Shown piece after piece: positions 33,181 through 41,398 of a DNA stretch of 64,000 bases. Each line of letters starts with the position of its first letter. Within the stretch, counting starts at the first letter, position 1. A program made the position numbers and the translations under genes. The notes beneath the pieces are model-generated. The model searched no databases and was not told the origin of the DNA. It was given only the letters and a program-made list of their open reading frames with translations. This DNA comes from Paenarthrobacter nitroguajacolicus (GTDB lineage Bacteria; Actinomycetota; Actinomycetes; Actinomycetales; Micrococcaceae), in the NCBI RefSeq assembly GCF_029952445.1, contig NZ_JAQPPK010000016.1, positions 1-64,000 of the forward strand. The letters are read 5' to 3'.

Positions 33181-34641
33181 TCAGCGCGCTGCCGCCGTTT
33201 CCGCTTCCGACATCGCCTTCCACTCGGCCACGCGGGCCTGGTGGAGCGGGGACTTGCGCACCACGGCGTAGGCGACGCCGAGGATCGCGAACCAGATGGG
33301 GGTCACGAGCAACGCCGTGAGGGTGTCGGGCTGGGTGGTGAGCGCCCAGACGAGGAACGCGAAGAAGGCGAACACCACCCACACCATCGGGATGCCGCCG
33401 GGCATCTTGAAGGGCGATGCCGCGTGCTGCTCAGGGCGACGCTTGCGGTACACGAGGTAGCTGGCCAGGATGATGGACCACACGAACATGAAGCAGACGG
33501 CGGAAACTGTGGTCACCATGTCGAACGCGACGCCAACGTCCTTGCCCGCATAGAGAAGCGCGACGCCGGCCAGCAACAGGACGCAGGAAAGGAACAGTGC
33601 GTTCTGGGGTACTTTGCGGCTGGAGAGCCGGCCGAAGAGTTTGGGCGCGTCGCCGTCGTTGGCCAGACCGTAGACCATGCGGGACGTGGAGTAGATGCCG
33701 GAGTTCGCCGAGGACATGGCGGACGTGAGGACCACGAGGTTGACTACCGTGGCCGCCATGCCAAGGCCAGCCAGGGAGAACATGGCGATGAACGGGCTTT
33801 GGCCTGCCTTGAACTCAGTCCAGGGAGTGACAGACATGAGGATGATGAGGGCGCCTACATAGAAGAGCATCACGCGCAGGGGAATCGCGTTGATGGCCCG
33901 GGGCAGGTTGTGCTCGGGGTTTTTGGTTTCAGCGGCTGCCGTACCCACCAGTTCGATGCCGACAAATGCGAAGACGGCGATCTGGAAACCGGCCACGAAG
34001 CCCATGAACTCCTTGGGGAAGAAGCCGCCGTGGCTCCAAAGGTTGGTGAAGCTGGCCGTGCCTGCGTTGGACTGGAATCCCGTGAAGATCATGACCAGGC
34101 CGACGACGATCAGCGCCACGATCGCCACGATCTTGATGAGCGCGAACCAGAATTCGGTCTCGCCGAATGCCTTCACGGTGGGCAGGTTCAGCAGGAGCAG
34201 GATGATGATGGTGGCCAGGCCCGGGATCCACAGCTGGATTCCCGGCCAGAGTTCGTTGGCATAGCCTGCGATGGCGATGACGTCCGCTACGCCTGTGACC
34301 ACCCAGCAGAACCAGTAGGTCCAGCCGGTGAAGAAGCCGGCCCACGGGCCCAGGAGGTCGCCCGCGAAGTCGCTGAAGGACTTGTAGTTCAGGTTGGACA
34401 GCAGGAGCTGCCCCATGGCACGCATGACGAAGAAGAGCATGAAGCCGATGATCATGTACACAAAGATCACGGAGGGGCCCGCGACGGAAATGGTTTTGCC
34501 GGAGCCCATGAACAGGCCCGTTCCGATGGCGCCGCCGATGGCCAGGAGTTGGATGTGGCGGTTGCTTAGCGAGCGTGCCAGGTGCGGCTCGCTGTCCCTG
34601 CTGGAGGCGCGGAGCCGTCCCTGTGTTGTCTGGTCGGACAT
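33181..34641 (-). CDS. cycA: D-serine/D-alanine/glycine-type amino-acid permease
   Basis: A 486-residue APC-superfamily importer with 12 predicted membrane segments. The sequence follows E. coli CycA closely over its whole length: N-R-H-I-Q-L-L-A-I-G-G-A-I-G-T-G-L-F at about 29-46, L-G-P-W-A-G-F-F-T-G-W-T-Y-W-F-C-W-V-V-T-G, and the A-F-V-G-I-E-L-V-G-T block. It brings in small neutral amino acids with protons. Location near ald (20 kb away) is not evidence of linkage. It is convergent with the surface-protein gene and has a promoter at 34702-34730. Confidence 0.9.
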   Translation of the reverse strand: MSDQTTQGRLRASSRDSEPHLARSLSNRHIQLLAIGGAIGTGLFMGSGKTISVAGPSVIFVYMIIGFMLFFVMRAMGQLLLSNLNYKSFSDFAGDLLGPWAGFFTGWTYWFCWVVTGVADVIAIAGYANELWPGIQLWIPGLATIIILLLLNLPTVKAFGETEFWFALIKIVAIVALIVVGLVMIFTGFQSNAGTASFTNLWSHGGFFPKEFMGFVAGFQIAVFAFVGIELVGTAAAETKNPEHNLPRAINAIPLRVMLFYVGALIILMSVTPWTEFKAGQSPFIAMFSLAGLGMAATVVNLVVLTSAMSSANSGIYSTSRMVYGLANDGDAPKLFGRLSSRKVPQNALFLSCVLLLAGVALLYAGKDVGVAFDMVTTVSAVCFMFVWSIILASYLVYRKRRPEQHAASPFKMPGGIPMVWVVFAFFAFLVWALTTQPDTLTALLVTPIWFAILGVAYAVVRKSPLHQARVAEWKAMSEAETAAAR

Positions 34642-34701
34642 TAGTGTTCAAGAACCCTTCGGAAGAACCGTCAAAAAGGTGACGGCCGTTACAGATCTGG
34701 T

Positions 34702-34730
34702 TCGATAAAGCTATAGCTAATGTCTGACAA
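34702..34730 (-). promoter_or_regulatory. probable cycA promoter
   Basis: On the minus strand TTGTCA (-35) and TATCGA (-10) are separated by exactly 17 bases. An AGCTATAGCT palindrome (34709-34718) lies in the spacer, about 60 bases before the cycA ATG. Confidence 0.5.
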
Positions 34731-34742
34731 ATGGCCAGTCGG

Positions 34743-34763
34743 CCTGCATGGCGAAAGCTCCCT
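34743..34763. repeat. 21-bp direct repeat, copy 1
   Basis: The run from CCTGCATGGCG through AAAGCTCCCT is repeated exactly at 35111-35131. This copy lacks the hairpin that the second copy forms. The two copies bracket the small membrane-protein gene at 34858-35076. Confidence 0.7.
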
Positions 34764-34857
34764 GACCCGCGCAAGGAGGTCGACGCAGTGAACCGTCAAG
34801 CCGTTGTTGTTTACAAACCTGTCAATTTGAGTTCCATCAGCTCGATAGAATGCGCAG

Positions 34858-35076
34858 GTGGCTACTTCAAATAGATCGCCGATGACCCGCCAGGACCGCA
34901 GGCAGAAAGTGCTCGCGCTGGCATTCTGTGTGTCGATGGTGGGCCTATTGGCTTCGGTCTTCCTGACCGGTGGTAACCCGCTTTTCCCTGGGATGTCCAG
35001 TCCACTGCTGGTGCTCTTCTTTTTCCTGGCCGCAGCGGCCAGCGTCATCGGGCTGGCCGTTATCAGGTTGCGGTGA
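34858..35076 (+). CDS. small two-helix membrane protein
   Basis: A 72-residue protein with a basic N-terminus (R-Q-D-R-R-Q-K) and two hydrophobic segments (about 18-38 and 49-70). GTG 34858 is preceded by TAGAAT at -12 to -7 and no ribosome site, fitting a leaderless transcript; ATG 34882 is an alternative. No family is recognised. The gene sits alone between cycA and the DrrAB-type exporter and is bracketed by 21-bp direct repeats. Confidence 0.6.
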   Translation: MATSNRSPMTRQDRRQKVLALAFCVSMVGLLASVFLTGGNPLFPGMSSPLLVLFFFLAAAASVIGLAVIRLR

Positions 35077-35110
35077 ACGGTGAAGGAAACCTCAGGCAGG
35101 GGATAAGCGA

Positions 35111-35131
35111 CCTGCATGGCGAAAGCTCCCT
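35111..35131. repeat. 21-bp direct repeat, copy 2
   Basis: Identical to 34743-34763. Here its end forms the left arm of the terminator of the ABC exporter operon. Confidence 0.7.
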
Positions 35132-35148
35132 TGTGGAAAAGGGAGCTT
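35123..35148 (-). terminator. terminator of the PadR-DrrAB operon
   Basis: AAGCTCCCTT and AAGGGAGCTT form a perfect 10-bp stem with a 6-base loop, 15 bases beyond the permease stop on the minus strand. Confidence 0.75.
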
Positions 35149-35162
35149 AGGCCGGTGTGCGC

Positions 35163-35927
35163 TTAGGCAATCTTCCGCCGGTATGCGGCCATGGCGAAGG
35201 CGTAGGCGAGAGCCAGGATGCCAAGGCACCAAGCGAGGGCAACCCAGAGGTCGCTGCCCACAGGCTCTTGCGCGAACAGGGCCCGAATGGAGTTCACGAT
35301 CGAGGTCACTGGCTGGTTTTCGGCGAACCAGGCCACCGGGCCCGGCATCGTCGCGGTGGGCACGAACGCTGAACTGATGAACGGCAGGAAGATCAACGGG
35401 TAGCTGAACGCGCTGGCGCCGTCGACCGTTTTCGCCGAGAGCCCGGCGATCACGGCCAACCAGGTCAGGGCGAGCGTGAACAGGACCAGGATGCCGGCGA
35501 TTGCTAGCCAGGCGCCTACGGATGCTCCGGTACGGAACCCCATAAGGAGGGCCACTCCGACGACGATCGCGACCGAGACGAGGTTGGCCACCAGTGAGGT
35601 GAGCACGTGCGCCCAGAGAACCGAAGACCGCGCGATCGGCATGGACTGGAAGCGCTCGAAGATGCCGCCCTGCATGTCGAGGAACAAGCGGTAGGCGGTG
35701 TAGGCGATGCCGGAGGCAATGGTGATCAGCAGGATGCCGGGGAGCATGTAGTTGATGTACGACTCGTCGGATCCGGTATTGATCGCGCCGCCAAGCACGT
35801 ACACGAACAGCAGCATCAGTGCGATCGGCGTGACCGCGGTGGTGATGATTGTGTCGGGGCTGCGCAGGATGTGGCGAAGCGAGCGGCCGGTGAGGACGCG
35901 GGTATCGCTGATGACGTGAGTGCTCAT
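35163..35927 (-). CDS. ABC-2 type exporter permease, DrrB-like
   Basis: A 254-residue membrane subunit with six predicted helices of the ABC-2 superfamily. The N-terminal T-G-R-S-L-R-H-I-L-R-S-P-D and the L-P-G-I-L-L-I-T-I-A-S-G-I-A-Y motif near residues 65-80 match daunorubicin-type DrrB permeases. It pairs with the ATPase upstream, whose stop overlaps its ATG by four bases. It probably exports a drug, lipid or antibiotic-like compound. The transported molecule is unknown; self-made antibiotic export is unlikely, since no biosynthetic genes are near. Confidence 0.9.
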   Translation of the reverse strand: MSTHVISDTRVLTGRSLRHILRSPDTIITTAVTPIALMLLFVYVLGGAINTGSDESYINYMLPGILLITIASGIAYTAYRLFLDMQGGIFERFQSMPIARSSVLWAHVLTSLVANLVSVAIVVGVALLMGFRTGASVGAWLAIAGILVLFTLALTWLAVIAGLSAKTVDGASAFSYPLIFLPFISSAFVPTATMPGPVAWFAENQPVTSIVNSIRALFAQEPVGSDLWVALAWCLGILALAYAFAMAAYRRKIA

Positions 35928-36709
35928 CGGGATGACTCCTGTTCTTTCTGCTCTTCAGCGCTCTCGCCGACGAGCGCCAGGAAGACGTCTTCGAGTGAGG
36001 GCTGCTTTTCGACGTACTCGATCTCGGCCGGCGGCAGCAGCCGCTTGAGCTCGTCGAGCGTGCCGTTCTGGATGATCGTGCCCTTGTGCAGGATCGCGAT
36101 GCGGTCGGCCAGGTGCTCGGCCTCGTCGAGGTATTGGGTGGTGAGCAGCACTGTTGTGCCGTTCCGGGCGAGATCCTTGACGGTCTGCCACACCTCGACG
36201 CGCGCCTGCGGATCCAGCCCGGTTGTGGGTTCATCCAGGAAGATCACCTTCGGGTCGCCAATCAGGCTCATGGCAATGTCCAGGCGACGCCTCATGCCGC
36301 CGGAGTACGTCGCTACTTTCCGCGGCCCGGCGTCGGTCAGGCTGAATTGCGCCAGCAAGTCGTCCGCGATCCCGGCCGGGTTCTTCAGGTGGCGGAGTTT
36401 CGCAACCAGGATGAGGTTCTCCTTGCCGCTGAGGACCTCATCCACCGCGGCGAACTGCCCGGTGAGGCTGATGGACTGCCTCACCTGGAGCGACTCGCCG
36501 TTTACGTCAAAACCGTCGACGGCGGCCTGCCCGCCGTCCGCTTTGAGCAGCGTGGACAGGATCTTCACCATGGTGGTCTTGCCTGCTCCGTTCGATCCGA
36601 GGAGGGCGAAGATACTGCCCGGCGCTACCTCGAAATCAACGCCGCGGAGTACGTGGAGATCCTTGTAGGACTTTTCAATGCCTTTTACCTGGATTGCCGC
36701 AGTAGTCAT
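35924..36709 (-). CDS. ABC exporter ATP-binding protein, DrrA-like
   Basis: A 261-residue ATPase. Walker A is G-S-N-G-A-G-K-T-T (about 38-46), the signature Y-S-G-G-M-R-R-R-L-D-I-A-M, Walker B V-I-F-L-D-E-P-T-T-G-L-D, and the DrrA-type C-terminal domain follows (L-P-P-A-E-I-E-Y-V-E-K-Q-P-S-L-E-D-V-F). The operon is padR, DUF1048, this gene, permease, with 4-base overlaps between the last three. It drives export by the DrrB-like partner at the inner face of the membrane. Confidence 0.94.
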   Translation of the reverse strand: MTTAAIQVKGIEKSYKDLHVLRGVDFEVAPGSIFALLGSNGAGKTTMVKILSTLLKADGGQAAVDGFDVNGESLQVRQSISLTGQFAAVDEVLSGKENLILVAKLRHLKNPAGIADDLLAQFSLTDAGPRKVATYSGGMRRRLDIAMSLIGDPKVIFLDEPTTGLDPQARVEVWQTVKDLARNGTTVLLTTQYLDEAEHLADRIAILHKGTIIQNGTLDELKRLLPPAEIEYVEKQPSLEDVFLALVGESAEEQKEQESSR

Positions 36710-37071
36710 GATTCGGCTTCTTTCGCTTTGTCGATCGCCTTGTTGAGGCGCTCGCGTTCCTTGTCGATCCAGCGCTTGCCCCCATAGGCCTGCGCGAAGG
36801 TCTCGGCGAACTCGATGGGATCGTCGCCGACCATTTCGCTCACGGAAGTTCCATCCACTGCGGCCCGTTCCCAGAGGTCGGCCAGGTCGGTGAACATCTG
36901 GACCATGGTGTCGCCCTCGGTAACGCCGCCGTAGTACATCAGGTAGCGGTTGAAGGCGGTGGCCACGCTGAGGTAGGGCTCAGGCAAGGCATCCATACGG
37001 GCTTTGGCTTGCTTGTACTGCTTCTTCTGCTCGAGTGATCCGGTGACCAGTTCGATCCATTTTGCGGCCAT
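36706..37071 (-). CDS. DUF1048-family protein
   Basis: A 121-residue helical cytoplasmic protein beginning M-A-A-K-W-I-E. ATG 37071 has AAGGA at proper spacing; an upstream in-frame start at 37101 would lie inside padR. DUF1048 proteins are typically found between a PadR regulator and a DrrAB-type ABC pair, exactly as here, but have no established activity. The second gene of the operon, it overlaps the ATPase start by four bases. Confidence 0.85.
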   Translation of the reverse strand: MAAKWIELVTGSLEQKKQYKQAKARMDALPEPYLSVATAFNRYLMYYGGVTEGDTMVQMFTDLADLWERAAVDGTSVSEMVGDDPIEFAETFAQAYGGKRWIDKERERLNKAIDKAKEAES

Positions 37072-37072
37072 G

Positions 37073-37402
37073 CTATTTTCCTTCCTTGTGGAGCTCTTCA
37101 ATCCGTTCGGACAAGAAGCTCCATGTGTTCCAAAATTCGTTCAGTTCGTTTTTGCCCTGCTCGTTGAGTGTGTACACCTTGCGGGGCGGGCCTTTTTCGG
37201 ACGGCCGTTTTTCAACGTCCACGAGGCCCTTTTGTTCGATCCTGACCAGCAACGCGTACACGGTGCCTTCAGCGATCTCGGTGAAACCCTGCTCCCGGAG
37301 CAGCGTGGTGATTTCGTATCCATACGCCGCCTTCCCGGTCAGGAGGGCAAGAACGATGCCCTCCAGTGTGCCTTTGAGCATCTCCGTCATTTGCTTGCCC
37401 AT
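37073..37402 (-). CDS. PadR-family transcriptional regulator
   Basis: A 109-residue winged-helix repressor. The recognition region G-K-A-A-Y-G-Y-E-I-T-T-L-L (about 23-35) and the wing E-G-T-V-Y-A-L-L-V-R-I-E-Q-K-G-L-V are typical of PadR/LmrR. A short C-terminal helix serves for dimerisation. ATG 37402 follows a strong GGAGG. It is the first gene of the exporter operon and probably represses it until a toxic ligand binds. Palindromes upstream (37421-37481) are candidate operators. Confidence 0.92.
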   Translation of the reverse strand: MGKQMTEMLKGTLEGIVLALLTGKAAYGYEITTLLREQGFTEIAEGTVYALLVRIEQKGLVDVEKRPSEKGPPRKVYTLNEQGKNELNEFWNTWSFLSERIEELHKEGK

Positions 37403-37420
37403 CGGACACCTCCCTCGCTA

Positions 37421-37481
37421 CTCAGTATTACTAGCTACCACTACATAGTAGAACTAAGTACCGGTACTTAGCAACACTGAG
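37421..37481. promoter_or_regulatory. PadR control region with nested inverted repeats
   Basis: CTAAGTACC-GGTACTTAG (37454-37471) is a perfect 18-bp palindrome. Outside it, CTCAGT (37421) and ACTGAG (37476) form another inverted pair, and CTAC-ATA-GTAG lies at 37441-37451. The region is shared by padR and the divergent GNAT gene. Confidence 0.55.
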
Positions 37482-37505
37482 TTCCAAGAAAAATGGCAAG
37501 CTGGG

Positions 37506-38009
37506 GTGGTGACTACGGAACCTGACGCAACCGCTTTGATGACTGCCGCCGTCGAGGGTGGAACCTTCAGCCTGCGGCGCGCCCGGAAGGGTGACCTACC
37601 GCAAATCCTCGGGTTGCTCGCCGATGACCAGCTGGGCGCCATTCGCGAAAGTGCCGACGACCCGGAGCCCTACGAGAAGGCTTTTGACGCGATCGACGCC
37701 GACCCGGCGCACCTTTTGGTGGTGGGCGAACTCAATGGTGACGTGGTGGCAACATTCCAGCTCAGCTACCTCCCGGGCCTGTCCCGCAAAGGGTCCTGGC
37801 GTGCTCAAGTCGAGGCCGTTCGGGTATCCGGGAAGCTGCGCGGGCAGGGTGTTGGGGCGCTCATGATCCAGTGGGCGATAGGGCGGGCCCGGGAGCGTGG
37901 CTGTTCGCTGGTGCAGCTCACGACGGACAAATCCCGGATTGCTGCGCACCGCTTCTACGAGCGGCTCGGGTTCGTCGCCAGCCACGAGGGCATGAAGCTG
38001 ACGCTCTAA
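37506..38009 (+). CDS. GNAT-family N-acetyltransferase
   Basis: A 167-residue acetyltransferase that would move an acetyl group from acetyl-CoA to an amine. The acetyl-CoA-binding motif A is V-S-G-K-L-R-G-Q-G-V-G-A-L-M (about 110-123), and motif B ends A-A-H-R-F-Y-E-R-L-G-F (about 146-156). The start is GTG 37506 with weak upstream signals; the neighbouring GTG codon is also possible. It is divergent from the PadR exporter operon and may belong to the same resistance response. The acceptor is unknown. Confidence 0.88.
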   Translation: MVTTEPDATALMTAAVEGGTFSLRRARKGDLPQILGLLADDQLGAIRESADDPEPYEKAFDAIDADPAHLLVVGELNGDVVATFQLSYLPGLSRKGSWRAQVEAVRVSGKLRGQGVGALMIQWAIGRARERGCSLVQLTTDKSRIAAHRFYERLGFVASHEGMKLTL

Positions 38010-38102
38010 CGCGCCCACCCAAGTAGGCAACAGCAAACGTCGCAATGAGTGCCCATTGGGACATGTGCTGTTACTTAGTTGGGCGGAGCTGGCACTTGAC
38101 TA

Positions 38103-38131
38103 TTAGGGTCCCTAACTATTAGGCTACCTAA
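38103..38131. promoter_or_regulatory. paired MarR-type operators overlapping the marR promoter
   Basis: TTAGG-GTC-CCTAA (38103-38115) and TTAGG-CTA-CCTAA (38119-38131) are two copies of the same TTAGG-N3-CCTAA palindrome. TTGACT (38096) is a good -35, and the second site covers the -10 and start point next to ATG 38134. Confidence 0.75.
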
Positions 38132-38133
38132 AT

Positions 38134-38577
38134 ATGAACGGTACCTTCAGTCCCACTCTCATTGACCTCGCGCAGGAATTTCGCGAGGCCCTCCGGTTGG
38201 GGGTCTACATGTTCCGTCGTCTGGATCCGGAGGGCGAACTCACAGCCGCACAGTTGAGCCTGCTCTCGATGATCTCCCACTCCGGCCTTCGTGTTGGAGA
38301 CATCGCCAAGAACCTGGGAATCAAGGTACCGAGTGCAACCGAGCAGATCATCAAGCTCGAGCGCGCCGGCCTGGTGACCCGTCAACCCGACCCGGACGAT
38401 TCCCGCGCGGTACAGGTGGCCATCACCGAATCCGGGACCGCCGCCGTCGAATCTGCCAACCAACGGCGCAATGCCATGGTGGCCGAGTTGTTGCAGAACC
38501 TCAGCACTGAGGAAGTGGAGGCGCTGGCGGCGGCACTCCCTGTCATCAGCAAGATCAACAGCTCATTCCAGAACTAA
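38134..38577 (+). CDS. MarR-family transcriptional regulator
   Basis: A 147-residue dimeric winged-helix regulator. The DNA-binding core is G-L-R-V-G-D-I-A-K-N-L-G-I-K-V-P-S-A-T-E-Q-I-I-K-L-E-R-A-G-L-V (about 50-80), followed by the wing with D-P-D-D-S-R-A-V. No ribosome site precedes ATG 38134 and the promoter ends just before it, so a leaderless transcript is likely. Two identical-spacing palindromes overlap the promoter, giving clear autorepression potential. It is followed 50 bp later by an MFS exporter gene on the same strand, its probable main target. Confidence 0.92.
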   Translation: MNGTFSPTLIDLAQEFREALRLGVYMFRRLDPEGELTAAQLSLLSMISHSGLRVGDIAKNLGIKVPSATEQIIKLERAGLVTRQPDPDDSRAVQVAITESGTAAVESANQRRNAMVAELLQNLSTEEVEALAAALPVISKINSSFQN

Positions 38578-38627
38578 GCAGAATTTACGCACCGACCCAC
38601 AATCACGTATCAACAAGGAGCAATTGA

Positions 38628-39866
38628 ATGTCACGCCAGTTGGCTGACGCTTCAGCAAGCGCCGAAACAACCGTCGAAAACACCCTCGAAGCCGAGAAAG
38701 CCTCGTTCCTCAAGCAGCCCAAGGCAGTGTGGGCAACAGCCCTCGCCGCAGTCTTTGCCTTCATGGGCATCGGGCTGGTGGATCCGATTCTTCCCGCTAT
38801 CGCCAAAAACCTTCAAGCGTCCACCAGCGAAGTGTCGTTGCTGTTCACCAGCTACTTCCTGGTCACCGCGATAGCGATGTTGATCAGCGGCTTCGTATCC
38901 TCAAGGATCGGCGGGAAGAAGACGCTTCTCATCGGCTTGGCGATCATTGTGGTCTTCGCGTCGTTGTCCGGCCTTTCCGGCAGCGTCGAGCAGCTTGTCG
39001 GCTTCCGCGCAGGCTGGGGTCTCGGCAACGCGTTGTTCGTCGCGACTGCCTTGGCTGTGATTGTGGGGGTGGCCAGCGGCGGAACGGGCACCGCGATCAT
39101 CCTCTACGAGGCAGCCCTCGGACTCGGCATCTCGCTCGGGCCGCTGCTGGGTGCCCTCCTCGGTGGGTGGCAGTGGCGTGCACCGTTCTTCGGTACGGCT
39201 GTCCTGATGGCCGTAGCGTTTATCGCCCTCCTGGCGTTGCTGCCCAAAACGCCAGCACCGGCGAAGAAGTCCCGCCTCCGGGATCCGCTCCTGGCTCTCG
39301 GGCACAAGGGCCTTCGCACCACGGCCGCCAGTGCCCTCTTCTATAACTACGGTTTCTTCACCATTCTTGCGTTCACGCCCTTCATTCTCGGCATGGATGC
39401 CTACGGCATCGGTGGAGTCTTCTTTGGCTGGGGTGTTGCGGTGGCTGTGTTCTCGGTCTTCGTTGCACCCGTGCTGCAGAAGCGCTTCGGCGCGGTAAAG
39501 GTCCTGACCGGTACCTTGGCCGTCCTCATGCTGGACCTGATTGGGCTGGGACTGGCAGCCGGGCACTCGGTGACTGCCGTCGTCGTACTTGTCATCGTGG
39601 CTGGTGCATTGCTGGGCATCAACAACACGGTCTACACGGAGTTGGCCATGGGTGTCTCTGATTCGCCGCGTCCGGTTGCTTCGGCTGGCTATAACTTTGT
39701 CCGCTGGATGGGCGGGGCGCTGGCTCCCTTTGCTGCTGCACAGCTCGGCGAGCACTTCGGGCCCCAGGTTCCGTTCTTTGCCGGTGCGGTGGCCATGGTG
39801 GTCGCCATCCTGATCGCTTTCGGCGGCCGGAAGTTCCTGTCGTCGCACGAACCGCACCTGGTGTAG
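38628..39866 (+). CDS. MFS drug/metabolite exporter
   Basis: A 412-residue major facilitator with 12 predicted helices. The first helix carries G-I-G-L-V-D-P-I-L-P-A-I-A, and the loop after helix 2 holds the motif-A variant G-F-V-S-S-R-I-G-G-K-K-T. Motif C (G-L-G-I-S-L-G-P-L-L-G-A-L-L-G-G) in helix 5 marks proton-coupled exporters. Placed directly after marR, so it is probably induced when the MarR ligand, likely a toxic aromatic, is present. Substrate unknown. Confidence 0.9.
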   Translation: MSRQLADASASAETTVENTLEAEKASFLKQPKAVWATALAAVFAFMGIGLVDPILPAIAKNLQASTSEVSLLFTSYFLVTAIAMLISGFVSSRIGGKKTLLIGLAIIVVFASLSGLSGSVEQLVGFRAGWGLGNALFVATALAVIVGVASGGTGTAIILYEAALGLGISLGPLLGALLGGWQWRAPFFGTAVLMAVAFIALLALLPKTPAPAKKSRLRDPLLALGHKGLRTTAASALFYNYGFFTILAFTPFILGMDAYGIGGVFFGWGVAVAVFSVFVAPVLQKRFGAVKVLTGTLAVLMLDLIGLGLAAGHSVTAVVVLVIVAGALLGINNTVYTELAMGVSDSPRPVASAGYNFVRWMGGALAPFAAAQLGEHFGPQVPFFAGAVAMVVAILIAFGGRKFLSSHEPHLV

Positions 39867-39881
39867 CAGGCTGTAGAACCA

Positions 39882-39918
39882 AAAAAGCCCGGCGGATTTG
39901 TGATCCGCCGGGCTTTTT
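39882..39918. terminator. bidirectional terminator between MFS exporter and sugar porter
   Basis: AAAAAGCCCGGCGGAT pairs with ATCCGCCGGGCTTTTT (16 bp, TTGTG loop). A and T tracts on both sides let it serve both convergent genes. Confidence 0.95.
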
Positions 39919-39925
39919 CGTTTTG

Positions 39926-41398
39926 CTAGTTGTTCTCGTCCGAGGTGACCGCAAGCGGCGCCACAGGAGCGCCCTTCGGAACGAACAGGGTTTCAGCCTG
40001 CTCCAGGGACATGCCGTTCGTCTCGGGAACCTTGAACATCACAAAGAAGAACGACGCCGCCGCGAACGCTGCGTACATGGCGTACGTCAGCGGCAGCGAA
40101 CCTGCCGCCATGATGGGAAAGCTCAGCGTGATGGCAAAGTTCGCGATCCACTGCGCTGCGGCGGCCAAGCCCAAAGCACGTGCGCGGATGCGGGAGGGGA
40201 AGATCTCGCCCAACAGTACCCACACCAGCGGTCCCCACGAGGCGCCAAAGCTGATCGCGAACACGTTGGCCGCGACCAAGGCGATGGGCCCCCACGCGCC
40301 CGGAAGGGTGATCTCGGAACCCGAGCCAACGGCCGAAGAGAAGGCCAGTGCCATGACCCCAAGAGATACTGCCATGCCGATGGAGCCGGTAAGCAGGATG
40401 GGCCGGCGGCCGATTCGGTCCACCAGTGCGATGGCTACGAGGGTGACCAGAATGTTCGTGATGGACGTGGCAACGGAGATCGTCAAGGAGTCCTTCTCCT
40501 GGAATCCGACGGCCTTCCACAATGTGGTGGAGTAGTAGAAGATCACGTTGATGCCAACAAACTGCTGCAGCACGGACAGGATGATGCCGATCCACACTAC
40601 GGGCAGGAGGCCGAACCTGTTGCCGCGCAGTGAGCCCTTCTTGGTGGAGAGCTTCTCTTGCTGGATGGATTCCCGGATTTCGCGGATGTGCCGGTCGATG
40701 TCGTCGCCCGGAATGAGCCGGTTGAAGATGGTGCGGGCTTGGTCTTCCTTGCCGTTGAGCACCAGGAAATGTGGTGATTCCGGTAGTCGGAAGGCGATCC
40801 AGCCATAGACGGCGGCAGGGACTGCGCAAGCGATGAACATCCAACGCCACGCCTCAATCCCCAGCCACAGCGTGCCGCCCGCACCACCGGCCGAGTTGGC
40901 CAGGACCGCGTCGGAGAGCAGCGCTGCAAAAATACCCGTGGTGATGGCCAGCTGCTGGAGCGAGGCCAAACGGCCGCGAACGTGCCGTGGGGAGATTTCC
41001 GAAATGTAGGCAGGGGCAATAACGGACGCCAAACCGATGCCCAATCCGCCCACCAGTCGCCAGAAGACGAGGTCCCATACGCTGAACGCCAAGCCGGTTC
41101 CAACTGCGCTCACCAGGAAGAGCAGTGCGCCGATTTTCATGGCGGGAATGCGGCCGTAGCGGTCGGCAACCTTGCCGGCCAAATAGGCGCCAACGGCACA
41201 GCCAAGCAACGCTACTGCAACGGCGAATCCGGTGAGTGCCTCGCTCATGGCGAATTCGCCAGCCATCGCATCCACTGCACCGTTGACCACGGACGAATCA
41301 AAGCCGAACAGGAAGCCACCTACTGCACCGGCGACGGCCAGGCCGATCACTTTCCGGGAAACGTGGGGTGCGCCGGCATCGGTGCTGGGACTGGACAT
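39926..41398 (-). CDS. MFS sugar porter (SP family)
   Basis: A 490-residue sugar/proton symporter with 12 predicted helices. Family marks include G-F-L-F-G-F-D-S-S-V-V-N-G-A (about 28-41), D-R-Y-G-R-I-P (helix 2-3 loop), R-L-P-E-S-P-H-F-L (end of the first half), D-R-I-G-R-R-P-I-L (second half) and P-E-T-N-G near the C-terminus. It resembles bacterial XylE/GalP-type importers; xylose, galactose, arabinose, glucose and inositol are all possible. ATG 41398 has GGGAG upstream. It is monocistronic with no catabolic neighbours. Confidence 0.93.
   Translation of the reverse strand: MSSPSTDAGAPHVSRKVIGLAVAGAVGGFLFGFDSSVVNGAVDAMAGEFAMSEALTGFAVAVALLGCAVGAYLAGKVADRYGRIPAMKIGALLFLVSAVGTGLAFSVWDLVFWRLVGGLGIGLASVIAPAYISEISPRHVRGRLASLQQLAITTGIFAALLSDAVLANSAGGAGGTLWLGIEAWRWMFIACAVPAAVYGWIAFRLPESPHFLVLNGKEDQARTIFNRLIPGDDIDRHIREIRESIQQEKLSTKKGSLRGNRFGLLPVVWIGIILSVLQQFVGINVIFYYSTTLWKAVGFQEKDSLTISVATSITNILVTLVAIALVDRIGRRPILLTGSIGMAVSLGVMALAFSSAVGSGSEITLPGAWGPIALVAANVFAISFGASWGPLVWVLLGEIFPSRIRARALGLAAAAQWIANFAITLSFPIMAAGSLPLTYAMYAAFAAASFFFVMFKVPETNGMSLEQAETLFVPKGAPVAPLAVTSDENN

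Noticed and set aside
33118..34569. 483-codon plus-strand frame over cycA
   Set aside because: Charged His/Asp/Glu-rich shadow of a 12-helix permease.
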